Positions 1 through 11,719 of a DNA stretch of 64,000 nt are shown here, in pieces. The DNA is from Proteles cristata cristata (Eukaryota > Chordata > Mammalia > Carnivora > Hyaenidae). Under the pieces are notes generated by a model. It worked only from the letters and a program-made list of their open reading frames with translations. It was not told the DNA's origin and ran no database searches. Each line of letters begins with the position of its first letter. The first letter of the stretch is position 1. The DNA is taken from positions 1,550,001 through 1,614,000 of the forward strand of contig JAESUZ010004136.1 in the NCBI GenBank assembly GCA_017311185.1, in the 5' to 3' direction. The position numbers were made by a program, and so were the translations under genes.

Positions 1-159
1 TAAAAATGTTAATGCTGCAAACAATGCTATCAAGAAAGGGAAATAAACCCACAAGACAGAAGATGAGCTTTGCAAATTACATCTCTCATAAGGGTCTTCT
101 ATCTGGAGGAATTCTTACAATTCTATTAAAGACAAATAACCCAATTGAAAAATGGACAA

Positions 160-352
160 GGGGCGCCTGGGTGGCTCAGTCGGTTAAGCACCTGACTTCA
201 GCTCAGGTCATGATCTCACGGTTCGTGGGTTTGAGCTCCATGTTGAGCTCTGTGCTGACAGCTCAGAGCCTGGAGCCTGCTTCAGATTCTGTCTTCTTCT
301 CTCTGACCCTCCCCTGCTCACGCTGTCTCTTTCTCAGAATAAATTTTTAAAA
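160..352 (+). mobile_element. Felid tRNA-derived SINE (long form)
   Basis: Complete head, B box and AATAAA tail. Flanked by the target-site duplication atggacaa (near 152 and 354). Confidence 0.92.
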
Positions 353-402
353 ACATGGACAAAATATATTGCTTCAAAGAAAGATATATTTCTTCAAAAA
401 AT

Positions 403-620
403 GAAGGTCACCTGGATGGCTCAGTTCGTTAAGTGTCTGACTTTGGCTCAGGTCACGATCTCACAGTTCCAGAGTTCCAGCCCCACATCAGGCTCTGTGC
501 TGACAGTGTGGAGGCTGCTTGGGATTCTCTCTCTCCCTCTCTTTCTCTGCCCTCCTCCACTTGTGCTTTCTTTCTCTTTCTCAAAAATCAATCAATCAAT
601 CAATCAATCAATCTTTAAAA
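403..620 (+). mobile_element. Felid SINE, divergent, with (TCAA)n tail
   Basis: Diverged copy whose tail has become a seven-unit TCAA microsatellite at about 587-612. Confidence 0.88.
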
Positions 621-632
621 CAAAAAGATATA

Positions 633-876
633 GCGGTGCCTGTGTGGCTCAGTCAGTTAAGCATCTGACTTTGGCTCAGGTCATGATCTCACAGTTCGTG
701 GGTTCGAGCTCCGCATTGGGTTCTGTGCTGACAGCCAGCTCAGAGCCTGGAGCCTGTTTCAGAGTCTGTATCTCCCTCTCTCTCTGACCCTCCCCTGCTC
801 ATGCTGTCTCTCTGTCTCTCTGTCTCTCTCTCTCTCTCTCTCTCCTAGAAATAAATTTAAAAATATTTTAAAAAAT
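633..876 (+). mobile_element. Felid SINE with expanded CT tract
   Basis: Full-length copy; its CT-rich part has grown to about 35 bases of nearly pure (CT)n at 810-844. Confidence 0.9.
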
Positions 877-885
877 TTAAAAAGG

Positions 886-1640
886 ATATAAATGTGGCCA
901 ATAAGCACATGAAAAGATGCTCACCATCATGAGCCATGAGGGAAATGGGAATGAAAACCACAGTGAGGTACACTGCACACTGCTAAGGTAGCCATATATC
1001 CTTAAGACGTTAGCAAGCATTAGCAAGGACATAGTGAAATCAGAGACCTGGAACATCCATGGTGATGAAGCAACCTGCTCTGGAAAAATGTCTGGCAACC
1101 CCTTGGCATGTTAGATGGAGAGTTACCATATGACCCAAGGATTTCACTCCTAGAATACAACACCCAGGAGAAATGAAAACGTATGTCCACAAAGCACTGT
1201 TCATAATAACCAAAATGTGTAAACAATCCAAATCTACATCAAGTGATGAATGCACAAAGGCAACGAGGCAACGTGGTCTGTCCACACAACAGACTATTTA
1301 CTCGACAATAAACAGGAAGAAAGTAACGCCACAAGCTGCAACACAGATGAACCTTGAAAACGTTACACTAAGGGGAAAAAGCGAGTCACAAAGGACCACA
1401 TATAAATCTACAGAAGCAGGAAGTAGATCTGTGGCTGCCTAGCACTGGGGGTAGGGGTTGGAAGGGACAGGAGGTTTGGCTTCTTTTAGAGAGGATGAGA
1501 ATGTTCTAAACTTAGATTGTGACAGTGGTTATAGAAGCCTGTAAGAATACTAAAAAACACTGAATTGTACACTTGAAATGGCTTTTATATCATACATTTG
1601 TGTTGCATGTGAATTATAGCTTAGTCAAGCAGGTTTTTTT
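886..1640 (+). mobile_element. Old L1 3' fragment (L1M class)
   Basis: Degenerate L1 ORF2 C-terminus and 3' end in sense orientation. Recognisable blocks include the 'ccatatgacc' region near 1127, the 'cataataacc' region near 1203 and a 3' end near 1565 (aattgtacacttgaaatgg). It is heavily mutated with no reading frame. Confidence 0.75.
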
Positions 1641-1660
1641 CAAAAAATGGTTTGCTTTTC

Positions 1661-1798
1661 AGAAATGCCTCAGTGGCTCAGTCAGTTGAGCATCCAACTC
1701 TTGATTTCAGCTCAGGTCATGATCCCAGAGTTGTGGGATCGAGCCCCACGCTGGGCTTGGTGCTGAGCATGCAGCCTGCTTAAGATTCTCCCTCTCTC
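1661..1798 (+). mobile_element. Outer SINE, 5' part (split by insertion)
   Basis: Older SINE head interrupted at 1798 by a younger copy. The 3' part resumes at 2022. The outer copy's own duplication (ggtttgctttt) is near 1649 and 2120. Confidence 0.87.
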
Positions 1799-2021
1799 AA
1801 TGGTGCCTGGGTGGCTCAGTCGGCTAAGCGTCCAACTTCGGCTCAGGTCATGATCTCACAGTTCGTAGGTTCAAGCCCCGCATCGGGTTCTGTGCTGGCA
1901 GCTCAGAGCCTGGAGCCTGTTTCAGATTCTGTGTCTCCCTCTCTCTCTGCCCCTCCTCCACTCGTGCTCTGTCTATCTCTGTCTCAAAAATAATAAAACA
2001 AACAAAAATTTTTAAAACATA
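1799..2021 (+). mobile_element. Felid SINE nested in the outer SINE
   Basis: Full-length insertion in the same orientation as its host. The duplication attctccctctctc is seen at 1785-1798 and just after 2024. Confidence 0.9.
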
Positions 2022-2114
2022 AAACATTCTCCCTCTCTCTCTCTCTCTCTCTGCCCGCCTCCCTGGTTTGTGCTCTCTCCCTCTCTCTAAAATAAAAAAT
2101 AAATTAAAAATTTT
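2022..2114 (+). mobile_element. Outer SINE, 3' part
   Basis: CT tract, 'tgcccgcctccc' segment and AAATAAA tail belonging to the SINE that starts at 1661. Confidence 0.82.
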
Positions 2115-2419
2115 AAAAAGGTTTGCTTTTTAAAAAATTCTCTGACTAGCAAACCAAAAACCCAGAAAATGAAGACCAGGTACTTGGATTTGAATTATGT
2201 GAATTTTTTACAGTCCGCATAAATAAGCTGCTGTGGTCATTAAAAATTATGTTTTTGAAATATATGTAATAATAGTATAATACTACAAAAGTAAGGCAGA
2301 GTATAAAACTATATATTTATAATTTTACAAAATAAAACTAAAAAAAAAAAAAAGGCTGGAACTAGCAATGACCCTCTAGCCTAGATGGTGGAATTTTGAG
2401 TAATTTAAATACTGTGCTT
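2115..2419. other. Unassigned intronic sequence
   Basis: AT-rich sequence with a 16-base A run near 2340; no repeat family or coding signal recognised. Confidence 0.4.
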
Positions 2420-2649
2420 CAGGGACACCTGGGTGGCTAAGTCGGTTAAGCATCTGACTTCAGCTCAGGTCATGAGCTCATGGTTCGTAGGTTTAAGCCT
2501 CATGTCAGGCTCTGTGCTGACAGCTCAGAGCCTGGAGCCTGCATCAGATTTGATGTCTCCTTCTCTCTCTGCCCCTCCCCTGCTCACACGTTTGTCTCTG
2601 TCTCTCAAAAACAAACATTGAAAAAAATCTAAAAACAAACACATAAGTA
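2420..2649 (+). mobile_element. Felid SINE (long form)
   Basis: Full length, with the duplication aaatactgtgctt at 2407-2419 and again at 2651. Confidence 0.92.
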
Positions 2650-2677
2650 AAATACTGTGCTTTAGAATTTTTTCTAG

Positions 2678-2900
2678 GGTACCTGGGTGGGTGGCTCAGT
2701 CAGTCTAGCGTCTGATTCTTGGTTTCAGCTCAGATCATGATCTCACAGCTTCCTGGGATGGAGCCCTGCGTGGGGCTCTGCGCAGAGAGCATGGGGCCCG
2801 CTGGGGGTTCTCTGTCTCCATCTCCCTTGCCCCTCCCCCACCCACGCTGTCTCTCTGTCTCTCTCAAAATAAATAAATGCAAAAACAAAAAAAATTTTTT
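2678..2900 (+). mobile_element. Felid SINE with duplicated 'gggt' in head
   Basis: Head reads gggtacctgggtgggtggctcag, a 4-base slippage duplication. Diverged body and A-rich tail. Confidence 0.88.
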
Positions 2901-2949
2901 TCTTTCTCTAAATTTTCTCCAATCAGCATATATTACTTTTCATTCTTCT

Positions 2950-3062
2950 TCTTCTTTTTTTTTTTTTTTTAAGTATGCTCCATGCTCAACATTGGCCTTG
3001 AACTTACAATCCAGAGACCAAGAATTGCGTGTTCTACAGACTGAGCCAGCCAGGAGCCCCAA
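2950..3062 (-). mobile_element. Short-form carnivore SINE
   Basis: Reverse-complement copy of the short type that lacks the CT-rich 3' half. It begins with poly-T and ends 'gagccagccaggagcccc'. Confidence 0.8.
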
Positions 3063-3259
3063 GCATGCATTCACTTCTTTATCATACAAATAACCACTTA
3101 ATTTTTCAGATGAACCACAGGCACAAGGAAGTCAAGCATGCAACTGTAACAGGATTAACTATAGTTTATTAACACCCAATATTAGAGAATATTTTTCTTT
3201 TTTTTTTCATAGAAAAAGTCCCACATATCCCCAAACTGTTTCACATAGATAATACAGCA
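3063..3259. other. Unassigned intronic sequence
   Basis: A short run near 3110-3140 faintly resembles a MIR 3' half, too weak to call. Nothing else recognised. Confidence 0.3.
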
Positions 3260-3344
3260 TAACACAATACTCCAAAACTCAGTGGCTTAAAACAACCCCC
3301 ATCTTATTGGCTCACAATTTTACAAGGGTCAAGAATCAGAGTAG
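3260..3344 (-). mobile_element. MLT1-like LTR fragment, first part
   Basis: The stretch around 'agtggcttaaaacaac' at 3280-3295 is characteristic of antisense MLT1 LTRs. The element is split by the SINE at 3345. Confidence 0.62.
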
Positions 3345-3559
3345 AGGGGCACCTGGGTGGCTCAGTGGGTTAAGCGTCCGACTTCAGCTCAAGTCATGAT
3401 CTCACGGTCAGTGAGTTGGAGCTCCGCGTCAGGCTCTGTGCTGACAGCTCAGAGCCTGGAGCCTGCTTTGGATTCTGTGTTTCCCTCTCTCTCTGTTCCT
3501 CTCCCACTCACGCTCTGTCTCCGCTGTTTCTCAAAAATGGATAAACGTTAAAAAATAAA
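3345..3559 (+). mobile_element. Felid SINE inserted in MLT1-like element
   Basis: Full length. The duplication aagaatcagagtag / aagaatctgagtag lies at 3331 and 3560. Confidence 0.92.
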
Positions 3560-3870
3560 GAATCTGAGTAGGGCTCGAGCATGAAGTGTTTCCGTATAGT
3601 CTCAGCTATCCAAGATGACCCACATGACCCACCTGTACTTCTGAGTCCCGGGTGGCTGTCAGCTGGCGTGGGTCTTTCCTTCTCCACCACATTGCTTCTC
3701 CTAGTCTAGCTCAAGCCTCTTTCAATTGGTGGCAGGCTGTTAAGAGGGCCAAACTGAAGCTGCAACGCTTCCAAAGGCTTGTGTCTTGAAGCCACAAGGC
3801 ATCGAAATCATCACGTTCTGTTGGTGAGAGCCAGCCCGGATTCCAGGGGAGGAGAAAAATCTCTTGAGCA
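3560..3870 (-). mobile_element. MLT1-like LTR fragment, second part
   Basis: Continuation after the SINE, including blocks resembling the 'gtgagagccagcccgg' part of antisense MLT1 copies near 3822. Strongly diverged. Confidence 0.5.
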
Positions 3871-3973
3871 TAAAAGAAATCAGAGGAACAGCTGGGGAAC
3901 CTATCTGCAGACAATGTGCAGGCAGGCCCAGAGGAAAATGATACCCAAAAGAATGAGCTATTGGAATAAATAC

Positions 3974-4180
3974 CTTTTTTTTTCAATATTTATTTATTTT
4001 TGAGAGAGACGAGTATGAGTCTGAGGGAAGAGGGAGAGAGAGAGAGGGAGACACAGAATCCAAAGCAGGCTCTGGGCTCCGAGCTGTCAGCACAGGGCCT
4101 GATGCAGGGCTTGAGCTCACCAACGGTGAGGTCATGAGCTAAAGACAGACACTTAACCAGCTGAGCCACCCAGACGCCCC
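3974..4180 (-). mobile_element. Felid SINE (long form)
   Basis: Poly-T then tatttatttatttttgagag, ending 'gagccacccagacgcccc'. Full length. Confidence 0.92.
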
Positions 4181-4842
4181 AAGATAGATGCGTAATAGAA
4201 ACACTCTGTTTGGTAAAAGGCTGTGGCAAAAAGGGCTCTATTTTCCGCTGTCTTATGAAACAGAGATTCACTTGACTGAAGGAAATGTTGGCCCTTTCCC
4301 TGAATAAAAAATCAAATGATTCTGTTTGCTAAAACATTACTTTTTTTTTTTTTTAAATCACAGCAAACAAGGGAAGAACTTTAATTTCGGAAATCAATAT
4401 TATTTTCCAATAGCAGGGATACAGAGTAAAAGGTGTAGGCCTGGAGGGCCATATGGTCTCTGCCACAGCGAGTCAATTCTGTTTGATGGGGGCACGGAAG
4501 CAGTGATAGGCAATATGCAAACAAATGAATATGGCTGCGCTCCATTAAACATTTACGGACACTGAAACCTGAATTTTATATAATTTTCACAAGTCAGGGA
4601 ATATTTTTCTTCACAAAAAAAAATGTCTTAACCATTCTTCTGCATGTATGCAAACACCCTTCTTATCCCAAGGGCCATGTAAAAACAGGCAGTGGGCCAG
4701 ACTGGGCCCACAGGCCATAGTTAGCTAATCCCTGTGCAGTACTTAATTCACAAGATACAACACCAATGCCAAAAGGTGAAATCCTGTCCTGAGTACCGTA
4801 TACAAACACACCCATGTATTTCCTGCATAAAATATTCAACCT
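4181..4842. other. Unassigned intronic sequence
   Basis: No reading frame with family resemblance. Poly-T at 4340-4354. The stretch 4380-4760 looks single-copy. Confidence 0.4.
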
Positions 4843-4972
4843 TGGGGCACCAGGCTGGCTCAGTTGCTAAGAGCATGCAACTCTTGATCTCGGGGCTGGT
4901 GAGTGTAAGCCCCACTTGGGCCTAGAGCTTACTTAAATAAATACATACATACATACATACATACAGAAAAAA
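4843..4972 (+). mobile_element. Short-form carnivore SINE with (ATAC)n tail
   Basis: Short type ending 'agagcttacttaaataaa', followed by a clean ATAC microsatellite at 4940-4965. Confidence 0.88.
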
Positions 4973-5798
4973 ACAAAATACTCAGCCTTTAGTTACTAAG
5001 GTTTTCACTGCCCTCACACTGTTCTACGTAAGAGCCAATTTTGCCTTTCATTGAACATTTTTTGTAACTTCAATTATTAGTTTCTTTTAAATTGCTTCAT
5101 TACTGCTCACTGTAAGGTCGCTTCACTTCCTTTGGCCGGAGGCAGTATAGCCTCCAAACCTCAAGTACGCACATTTTGCTTTTATCTACTAGAAAATGCC
5201 TGCAACCTAAACATGAGGGGATTACCCCTTTCTGATCATTTTATTCCTAATGTTGTGTTTTATTTCACTGACAAAACACATTACTGGTTATCTTATCAAC
5301 AACATGCACAAATCTAAAAAAAAGTGCTGACGCGTAGACACTCTCAGTTTCTCGCTATACACGCACAAAAGGAATAAAGAGCGATGTCAGTGGTGGTGTT
5401 GGGGGCAGGAACAAGGTGATAAACACAGACATGGCCACAGGACCTCTGAAACAGCAGGAGTCTCTGCCTGATTGGTGAATTTCTCCCTCCAGACTCGAAC
5501 ACGGCTCCTCGAGTCTCTATTAAGGGACAGGTAACTACCAGCTGCCGTTGGCTAGGGTTAACCTACCATGTTGACCTTTGTTTGGAACGCCTGGGATTCT
5601 CACCAGGTGTCTGAAGAGGCACAGATGGTCTGGTAATCTTTAAATATGCATCATGTGTGTCTGAAAATTCTGGCATCAACGCAGGACATGAACAATGTGC
5701 AATCACCCACCACGTTACCTGCAGGCCTTTTTTCACACAAGACTGATCTTTTGGACCCTTCTGGTTTTTGCCTATGAGAAGCCCTCTCTCTCTGCTGC
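4973..5798. other. Unassigned intronic sequence
   Basis: Mixed-composition single-copy-looking DNA; no SINE, L1 or exon recognised. Confidence 0.4.
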
Positions 5799-5853
5799 AT
5801 GTGCGCGCGCGCGCACGCACACACACACACACGCACACACACACACGCACGGC
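5799..5853. repeat. Alternating GC/AC dinucleotide repeat
   Basis: Uninterrupted purine-pyrimidine alternation beginning (GC)n and passing into (AC)n with scattered GC steps. Confidence 0.95.
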
Positions 5854-6164
5854 AAAAGCTAGTTTTACATGATAGCCCAGTACAAATGAAAACAAGGAAA
5901 CTATATCCGATCAAGTTAATAAACCCTCAGCCACTAACGAGGCGAGCTAGGAGATGCCACATAACTCCTTATGATCTCAACTCTTCAAAGTGATGCTAAT
6001 ACCGTAAAGAGTCAAGGCTTCCCTTTAACATCTTAATAGGATTCACATTTTACATTTCTCCCTCATTACCTATGCTTTGCCGGCACACTTTAAGTCACCA
6101 GAGAGACAGACTCGATGTGCAGTACCTATGGGGTCTCCAGAATTTTCTAAACACTGAGCAAGAA
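5854..6164. other. Unassigned intronic sequence
   Basis: No repeat or coding signal recognised. Confidence 0.4.
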
Positions 6165-6390
6165 CAAGAACCCAGGACCTGAGTCAGAGGTGGATTTGCT
6201 TCTGACCCTTTGGAGTGTCAGCTTGGCCATGTCACTTTCCTACTCAGAGTGGTCTTCTCATGGGTCAAATGTGAACAGTAACACACGCCCTCTCTCCTCT
6301 CAGTGTTGTCTAAGGGTAAAGTGAATGACAAAGGTACACTGCTTTGTAAACACTAAAGTGACGTTCCTTTCTTTTATCCTACACTTTACT
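6165..6390 (+). repeat. MIR element
   Basis: Order and spacing match the MIR core and 3' half: 'gacctgagtcag', 'cttggccatgtcactttcc', 'gtcaaatgtgaacagtaa', then 'gtaaagtgaatgac'. Diverged as expected for this ancient SINE. Confidence 0.65.
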
Positions 6391-6451
6391 CTCAACCATT
6401 AACAGCTATCTTTTGCTCAGTTCTGCAGGGTCTGATAAAGAAGTCTACACA

Positions 6452-6562
6452 TGGGTGCCTGGCTGGCTCCATCAGTAGGGCATGTGACTCTTGATCTTGG
6501 GGTCAGGAGTTTAAGCCCCACGCATGTTAGGTATATGGCTTACTTAAAAATAAATAAATAAA
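6452..6562 (+). mobile_element. Short-form carnivore SINE
   Basis: Head gggtgcctggctggctc, B-box-like segment and 'cttacttaaaaataaataaataaa' tail, without the CT-rich half. Confidence 0.86.
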
Positions 6563-6611
6563 ATGGGGAGGGGAGGGAAGGGGAAGGGACTGAACTAGTA
6601 GTAGTTGTCTA

Positions 6612-6820
6612 GGGATGCCTGGATGACTCGGTCAGTTAAGTGTCCAATTCTTGATTCTGGCTCAGGTCATGATCTCACAGTTCTTGGCACTGAGCCCTGT
6701 GCTGGGCTCTATACTAACAGTGCAGAACCCGTCTGTTCTCTCTCTTCCTCCCTCGCATTCTCTGCCTCTCCCCTGCTCATTCGCTCGCTCTGAAAATAAA
6801 CATTGAAAAAGAAGAAATCT
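6612..6820 (+). mobile_element. Felid SINE (long form, diverged)
   Basis: Complete from gggatgcctgg to aataaacattgaaaaag. Confidence 0.88.
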
Positions 6821-6919
6821 AGACATTTAGCCTATGTTTTGTTTTATTTTGAATCACAGCTTCATCTTTCAAGACCAAAGAATCTTGTTTGATTTTAATT
6901 TCTCCTCATGGTTTAGTAT

Positions 6920-9900
6920 CTCTTTTCTGACAACAATATGAAACTAGAAATCAGTTATTAGAAAAAAACTAGAGAGAACAACAGTAGGCAAACATGCTAC
7001 TAAACTAATGAATCAACTAAGAAATCAATGAGAAAGTAAAAAAAAATACCTGGAGACAAATGAAAATGGAAACACAACATTTCAAAATCTTTGGGATGCA
7101 GCAAAAGTAATTGAGAGGAAGGTTTATAACCATACAGGCCTTCCTCAAGAAACAAGATTAATCTCAAATAAATAATCTAACCTTATACCTAAGCAAGCTA
7201 GAAAAAGAACAAAGCCCAAAAGTAGTATAAAGAAGGAAATAATACAGATTAGAAAGGAAATAAATGAAGTAGAAACTAAAAACAACAAAAACAAAAAACA
7301 ATAGATCAATGAAATTAAGAGCTGGTTCTTTGTAAAGATAAACAAAACTGATAAACCTTTCACCAGATTCATCAAGAAAATGAGAGAACTCACTTAAAAT
7401 GAGAAATGAAAGAGAAGTTACAACTGAGACCACAGATATTGAGACCAAGGATTTTGAGGCTACTACAAAAAATAATATACAAACTGGACAATCTAGAAGA
7501 AATGGATAAATTCCTAGCAACCTACAATCTTCCAAAACTAAAAAGGAGAAAATAGAAAGTCTGAACAGAGCAATAACTAGTAATAAAATTGAATGAGCTT
7601 GATGAACTCCCAACAAATAAAAGTCCAAGACCAGATGGCTTCACTGGTGAATTCTACCAAACATTTAAACAGTTACCTATCCTTTTCAAACTATTCTCAA
7701 AAATTAAAGAGAAAAGAATGTTTCCAAATTCATTCTATGAGGCCAGCATTACCCTGATAGCAAAACCAACCAAGACACCACAAAAGCAAAATTAAAGGCC
7801 AATATCCTTTAATGAACATCGATTAAAAATTCCTCAACAAAATATTAGCAAACCGAATTCAACAATACATTAAAAAGATCACTCACCATGATCAAGTAAA
7901 GTTTATTCCAGGTATGCAAGGATAGTTCAATATCAACAAATCACTGTGATACACATTAACAAAATGAATGATAAAAATCACATGATCATCTCAAGAGATG
8001 CAGAAAAACCAATTGACAAAATTTAACTCATGACAAAAACTTTCAATAAAGTGGGTACAGAGGATAGAGAAAACATATCTCAACACAATAAAGGCCATAT
8101 ATGACAAACCCAGAGCTAACATTATACTCAATGGTAAAAAGCTGAAAGCTTTCCTTCTAAGATCAAGAACAAAACGAAAACATCAAAGATGTAACTTCCA
8201 CTCTTGCCACTTTATTCAACACAATACTAGGCACCCTCACCACAGCAATCAAGACAAGAAAAAGAAATAAAAACATCCAAAATGGTAAGGAAGAAGTAAA
8301 ACAGTCATTATTTGTAGATATAATACCATGCTGAAAACCCAAAAATTCCACCAAAAAACTGTAGGAAATAATCAATGACTTCAGAAAGTTACAGGATACA
8401 AAATTAATATATAGAGATGTATTGCATTCCTATAAACTAATAGTGAACTAGCAGAAAGAGAAATCAAGAAAACAATCCCATGTGCAGTTTTGCCTGAAAG
8501 AAAAAAATACCCAGAAATAGGTTTAACCAAGGAAGTGAAAGATCTGTACCCTGAAAACTAGAAGACATTGATGAAAGAAACTGAAGATGCCACAAACAAA
8601 TGGAAAAATACATGCTCATAAATGGGAAGAATTAATATTGTTGAAATGTCCATATTACCCAAAGCAGTTCACAGATTGCAACCCCTACTGAAATACCGAA
8701 AAGCAGTTTTCACAGCACTGGAACAATCATAAAATTTGTACTGAGCCCCAATAGACCCCATATAGTCCAGCAATCCTGAGAAAGAAGAACAAAACTGGGG
8801 ATGTCACAATCCCACATTTAGAACTATACTACAGTAAGCTACAATGATCAAGGCAGTATGGAGCTGGCACAAAAATAAATACACAGATCAACAGAACAGG
8901 ATTGAGAGCTCAGAAATAAACCCATGCTTATATGGTTAACTAATCTGTAACAAAAGAAGAAAGAATACAGAATGAGGAAAAGACTCTCTTTCAATGGGAA
9001 AACTGGAGAGCCCCATGCAATCGAACAGAATTGGACAACTATCTGATACCATATATAAAAATAAACTCAAAATGGATTAAAGACCTAAATGGAAGACCTG
9101 AACCATAAAGAAGAAAACACAGGCAGTAATCTCTTGGACATTAGTCTTTTTCTTTTCTCTTGCACATTAGTCTTTGTTTTTTTGTTTTTTGTTTTTTTTT
9201 TTTTGGCGGGGGGAGTCTGTCTCCTCAAATATTTTTCTGGATAGGTCTCCTCAAAAAAGGTCAACAAAAGCAAAAACATACTATTGGGACTACAACCAAA
9301 ATAAAAGACTTTTATTTTGAGTCAGAAGTCAGAGTCAAAGAAACGAAAAGGCAACCCTATGGAATGTGAGAATATACTTGCAAGTAATATATCCAATAAG
9401 GTATTAATATCCTAAATACATAAATAACTCCTACAACTCAACACACACACAAAAAAAAAAGGAAGAAAAAGAAAAGATTAAATAATGGGCAAAGGACCTG
9501 AATAGATATTTTTCCGAAGACATACATACAGATGGCCAACAGACAGACCCACAAAAAGATGTTCAACATCACTAAACATCAGGGAGGTGCAAATAAAAAC
9601 CACAATGAGATATCATCTCATACCAGTCAGAATGGCCATCATCGAAAATTCCAGAAATAACAAGTGATGGCAAGGATGCAGAGAAAAGAGAACCCCTGAG
9701 CACTGTTGGCGGAAAAGCAATTTGGGGTAGCTTCCATGGAAAACAGTGTAGGCATTCCTCAGAATTACCATATGATCTAGTAATTTCACTTCTGGGTATT
9801 TACACAAAGAAAATGCAGACACAGATTCAAAAGGATATACTCACGCTTATGTTTATTGCAGCATTATTTACAATAGCCAAGATATGGAAGCGATCTAAGT

Positions 9901-10440
9901 GTCCACAGACAGATAAATTGATAAAGAAGATGTGGTGTGTATGCATCCCATGGTATATTAGCCAGCCATAAAGAATGAAATCTTGCCATTTTGTGACAAC
10001 ACAGATGGACCTTGAGGGCATTATATGCTAAGTGAAATAAGTCAAATGGAGAAAGGCAAATACTGTGTGATTTCGCTTATATGTGGACTCTAAAAAACAA
10101 AACATATGAACAAACAAACAAAACCAGAAACAGACTCAAATAGAACAATCTGACCGTTGCCAGAGAGGAGGAGGGTACGCACATGGGCAAACAGGTGAAG
10201 GGGATCAAGAGGTATAATCTCCTGGTTATAAAATAAAAAAGTCATAAGGATGAAAAGTACAGCATAGAGGATATAGTCAATAATATGGTAATGACGCTGT
10301 ATGGGGACAGATGGTTACTACAGTTACTGGGGTGAGCATGGTGTAATGTCTAGAATTGTCAAATCACTACGTTATGCACCTGAAACTAATATAACAGTGC
10401 ATGTCATCTACACTTCAACTGAAAGTTAAACATTTTTTTT
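6920..10440 (+). mobile_element. 5'-truncated L1 (L1MA-like): ORF2 and 3' UTR, inactivated
   Basis: Sense L1 running from before the reverse transcriptase domain to the 3' end. At 7589-7795 the translation carries the L1 hallmark [20 protein letters not shown] and [14 protein letters not shown], part of the reverse transcriptase. The catalytic-domain region follows around 7900-8350 but is full of stops and frameshifts. The C-terminus is recognisable at 9590-10080 and the 3' UTR at 10085-10430, with 'cacctgaaactaatataac' near 10378. No ORF1 or 5' UTR is present. The divergence suggests an old mammalian L1, immobile since before the felid SINEs spread. Confidence 0.93.
9138..9240 (+). repeat. 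T-rich expansion inside the L1
   Basis: The segment repeats 'cattagtcttt' (about 9139 and 9164) and carries T runs up to 14 bases, where L1 ORF2 normally has no such tract. Confidence 0.6.
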
Positions 10441-10800
10441 AAGTGTAAGATCTTGAAATACTTTCTTTATACCTGTCTTTATACCTGGAACTCCCCAGCC
10501 TTTCTTTGCTGCCATTGGTTACAACAGGGAGCCTAGAAATAGCCTGAATGATCCTATTCTAAGATTACTAACAAGAAGTTTGGAGCCCGGTATTTTTTAT
10601 ATTTAACACAGACTCCTTTTGTTCTCGATGCATTCCTGATCATTTTTCTATGCTAACTCCCAGAGTAGGGAAGATTTAGGAGGACACTAACTCCCAGACA
10701 CCTGTGGTGTTGCATGTGTGGCAAACCATCTTTCAGTTTACTTTCTCCTTTGGTCTGCTGTTTTACTATCTATGAACACTTACTATAAAAACGTACAGTT
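10441..10800. other. Unassigned intronic sequence
   Basis: No repeat or coding signal recognised. Confidence 0.4.
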
Positions 10801-10941
10801 AGGGGTGCTGGGGTGGCTCAGGCAGTTGAATGTCCAACTGTTGATTTCAGTTGCAGTCATGACCTCAGCCAGGGTCATGGGATCCAGCCCCACGTCAGGC
10901 TCCTCGCAGAGTGTGGAGCCTGCTTAAGAGTCACTCTCTCT
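10801..10941 (+). mobile_element. Outer SINE, 5' part
   Basis: Diverged head and B-box part, broken at 10941 by the next SINE; the 3' part resumes near 11146. Confidence 0.82.
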
Positions 10942-11145
10942 CATGGGACCTGGGTGGCTCCACCGGTTAAGCATCTGATTCAATTTTGGCTCAGCTCATG
11001 ATCACACGATCTGTGGGATTGAGCCTTGTGTCAGGTTTCTCACTGAGAGCATGGAGCCTACTTGGGATTCTCTCTCTCCCTGCCCCTCCCCCACTCATGT
11101 GCACATTCTTTCAAAATAAATACATAACCCCCCCTCCAAAAAAAA
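10942..11145 (+). mobile_element. SINE nested in the outer SINE
   Basis: Complete second head-to-tail copy in the same orientation, inserted in the CT tract of its host. Confidence 0.85.
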
Positions 11146-11217
11146 AGGTCTTTCTCCTCCTGCCCCTCTCCCCTGCTCTCATTCTTTGTCTCTTTCTCCA
11201 AAAAAAAAAAAAAAAAG
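11146..11217 (+). mobile_element. Outer SINE, 3' part
   Basis: 'tttctcctcctgcccctctcccctgctc' and an A18 tail, left over after the nested copy. Confidence 0.75.
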
Positions 11218-11719
11218 TAAATTTAGCCAATCTCAAAGATACAACTAACTGGGTCTTTTTAAATTAAAAAACCAGCATCAAAATCTATGGTATTAACAGT
11301 CCATCAACAACAAATATCATTTGCCCCATTCCTTGTTTTTTCTCATGGCCAGTCCAAAGGACACTGTCAAAAACCTTTTAGAGCATCTCCTCTGTGCCCC
11401 TCTCCCCAAAAGCTTACAGTCAATGTGTTTCACCATTATTCTTTGAGCTGCACTTGTCTCAGTACGCTCCTTTACGTACAGGTCATATTCATGACAAAAA
11501 GTTATACCGTAGACTGGCGCTCCTTGTCCTCTTAGAGATATTTCCTATCTCAAAAAAAACAAAAACAAACTGTATGAATGAAACATAATTTATGTTTATG
11601 AAGGAACCTGAAGTTCCCTCCCAACACACAGGATCAGCTCTGGCTCCCTGTTATGACAAGGACCTTGGTCTATAGGACCTCAGAGCCTCCTTCTGCATCA
11701 CCCTTGTGAGCAGAGTCGT
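11218..11719. other. Unassigned intronic sequence
   Basis: No repeat or exon recognised; open frames here are short and without family resemblance. Confidence 0.4.

Noticed and set aside
160..352. tRNA gene calls at SINE heads
   Set aside because: A- and B-box-like motifs belong to SINE promoters; no cloverleaf with an anticodon stem, and each is part of a repeat unit.
7589..7795. Functional reverse transcriptase gene
   Set aside because: Only a short open piece of L1 ORF2; the flanking ORF2 sequence is full of stops and frameshifts.
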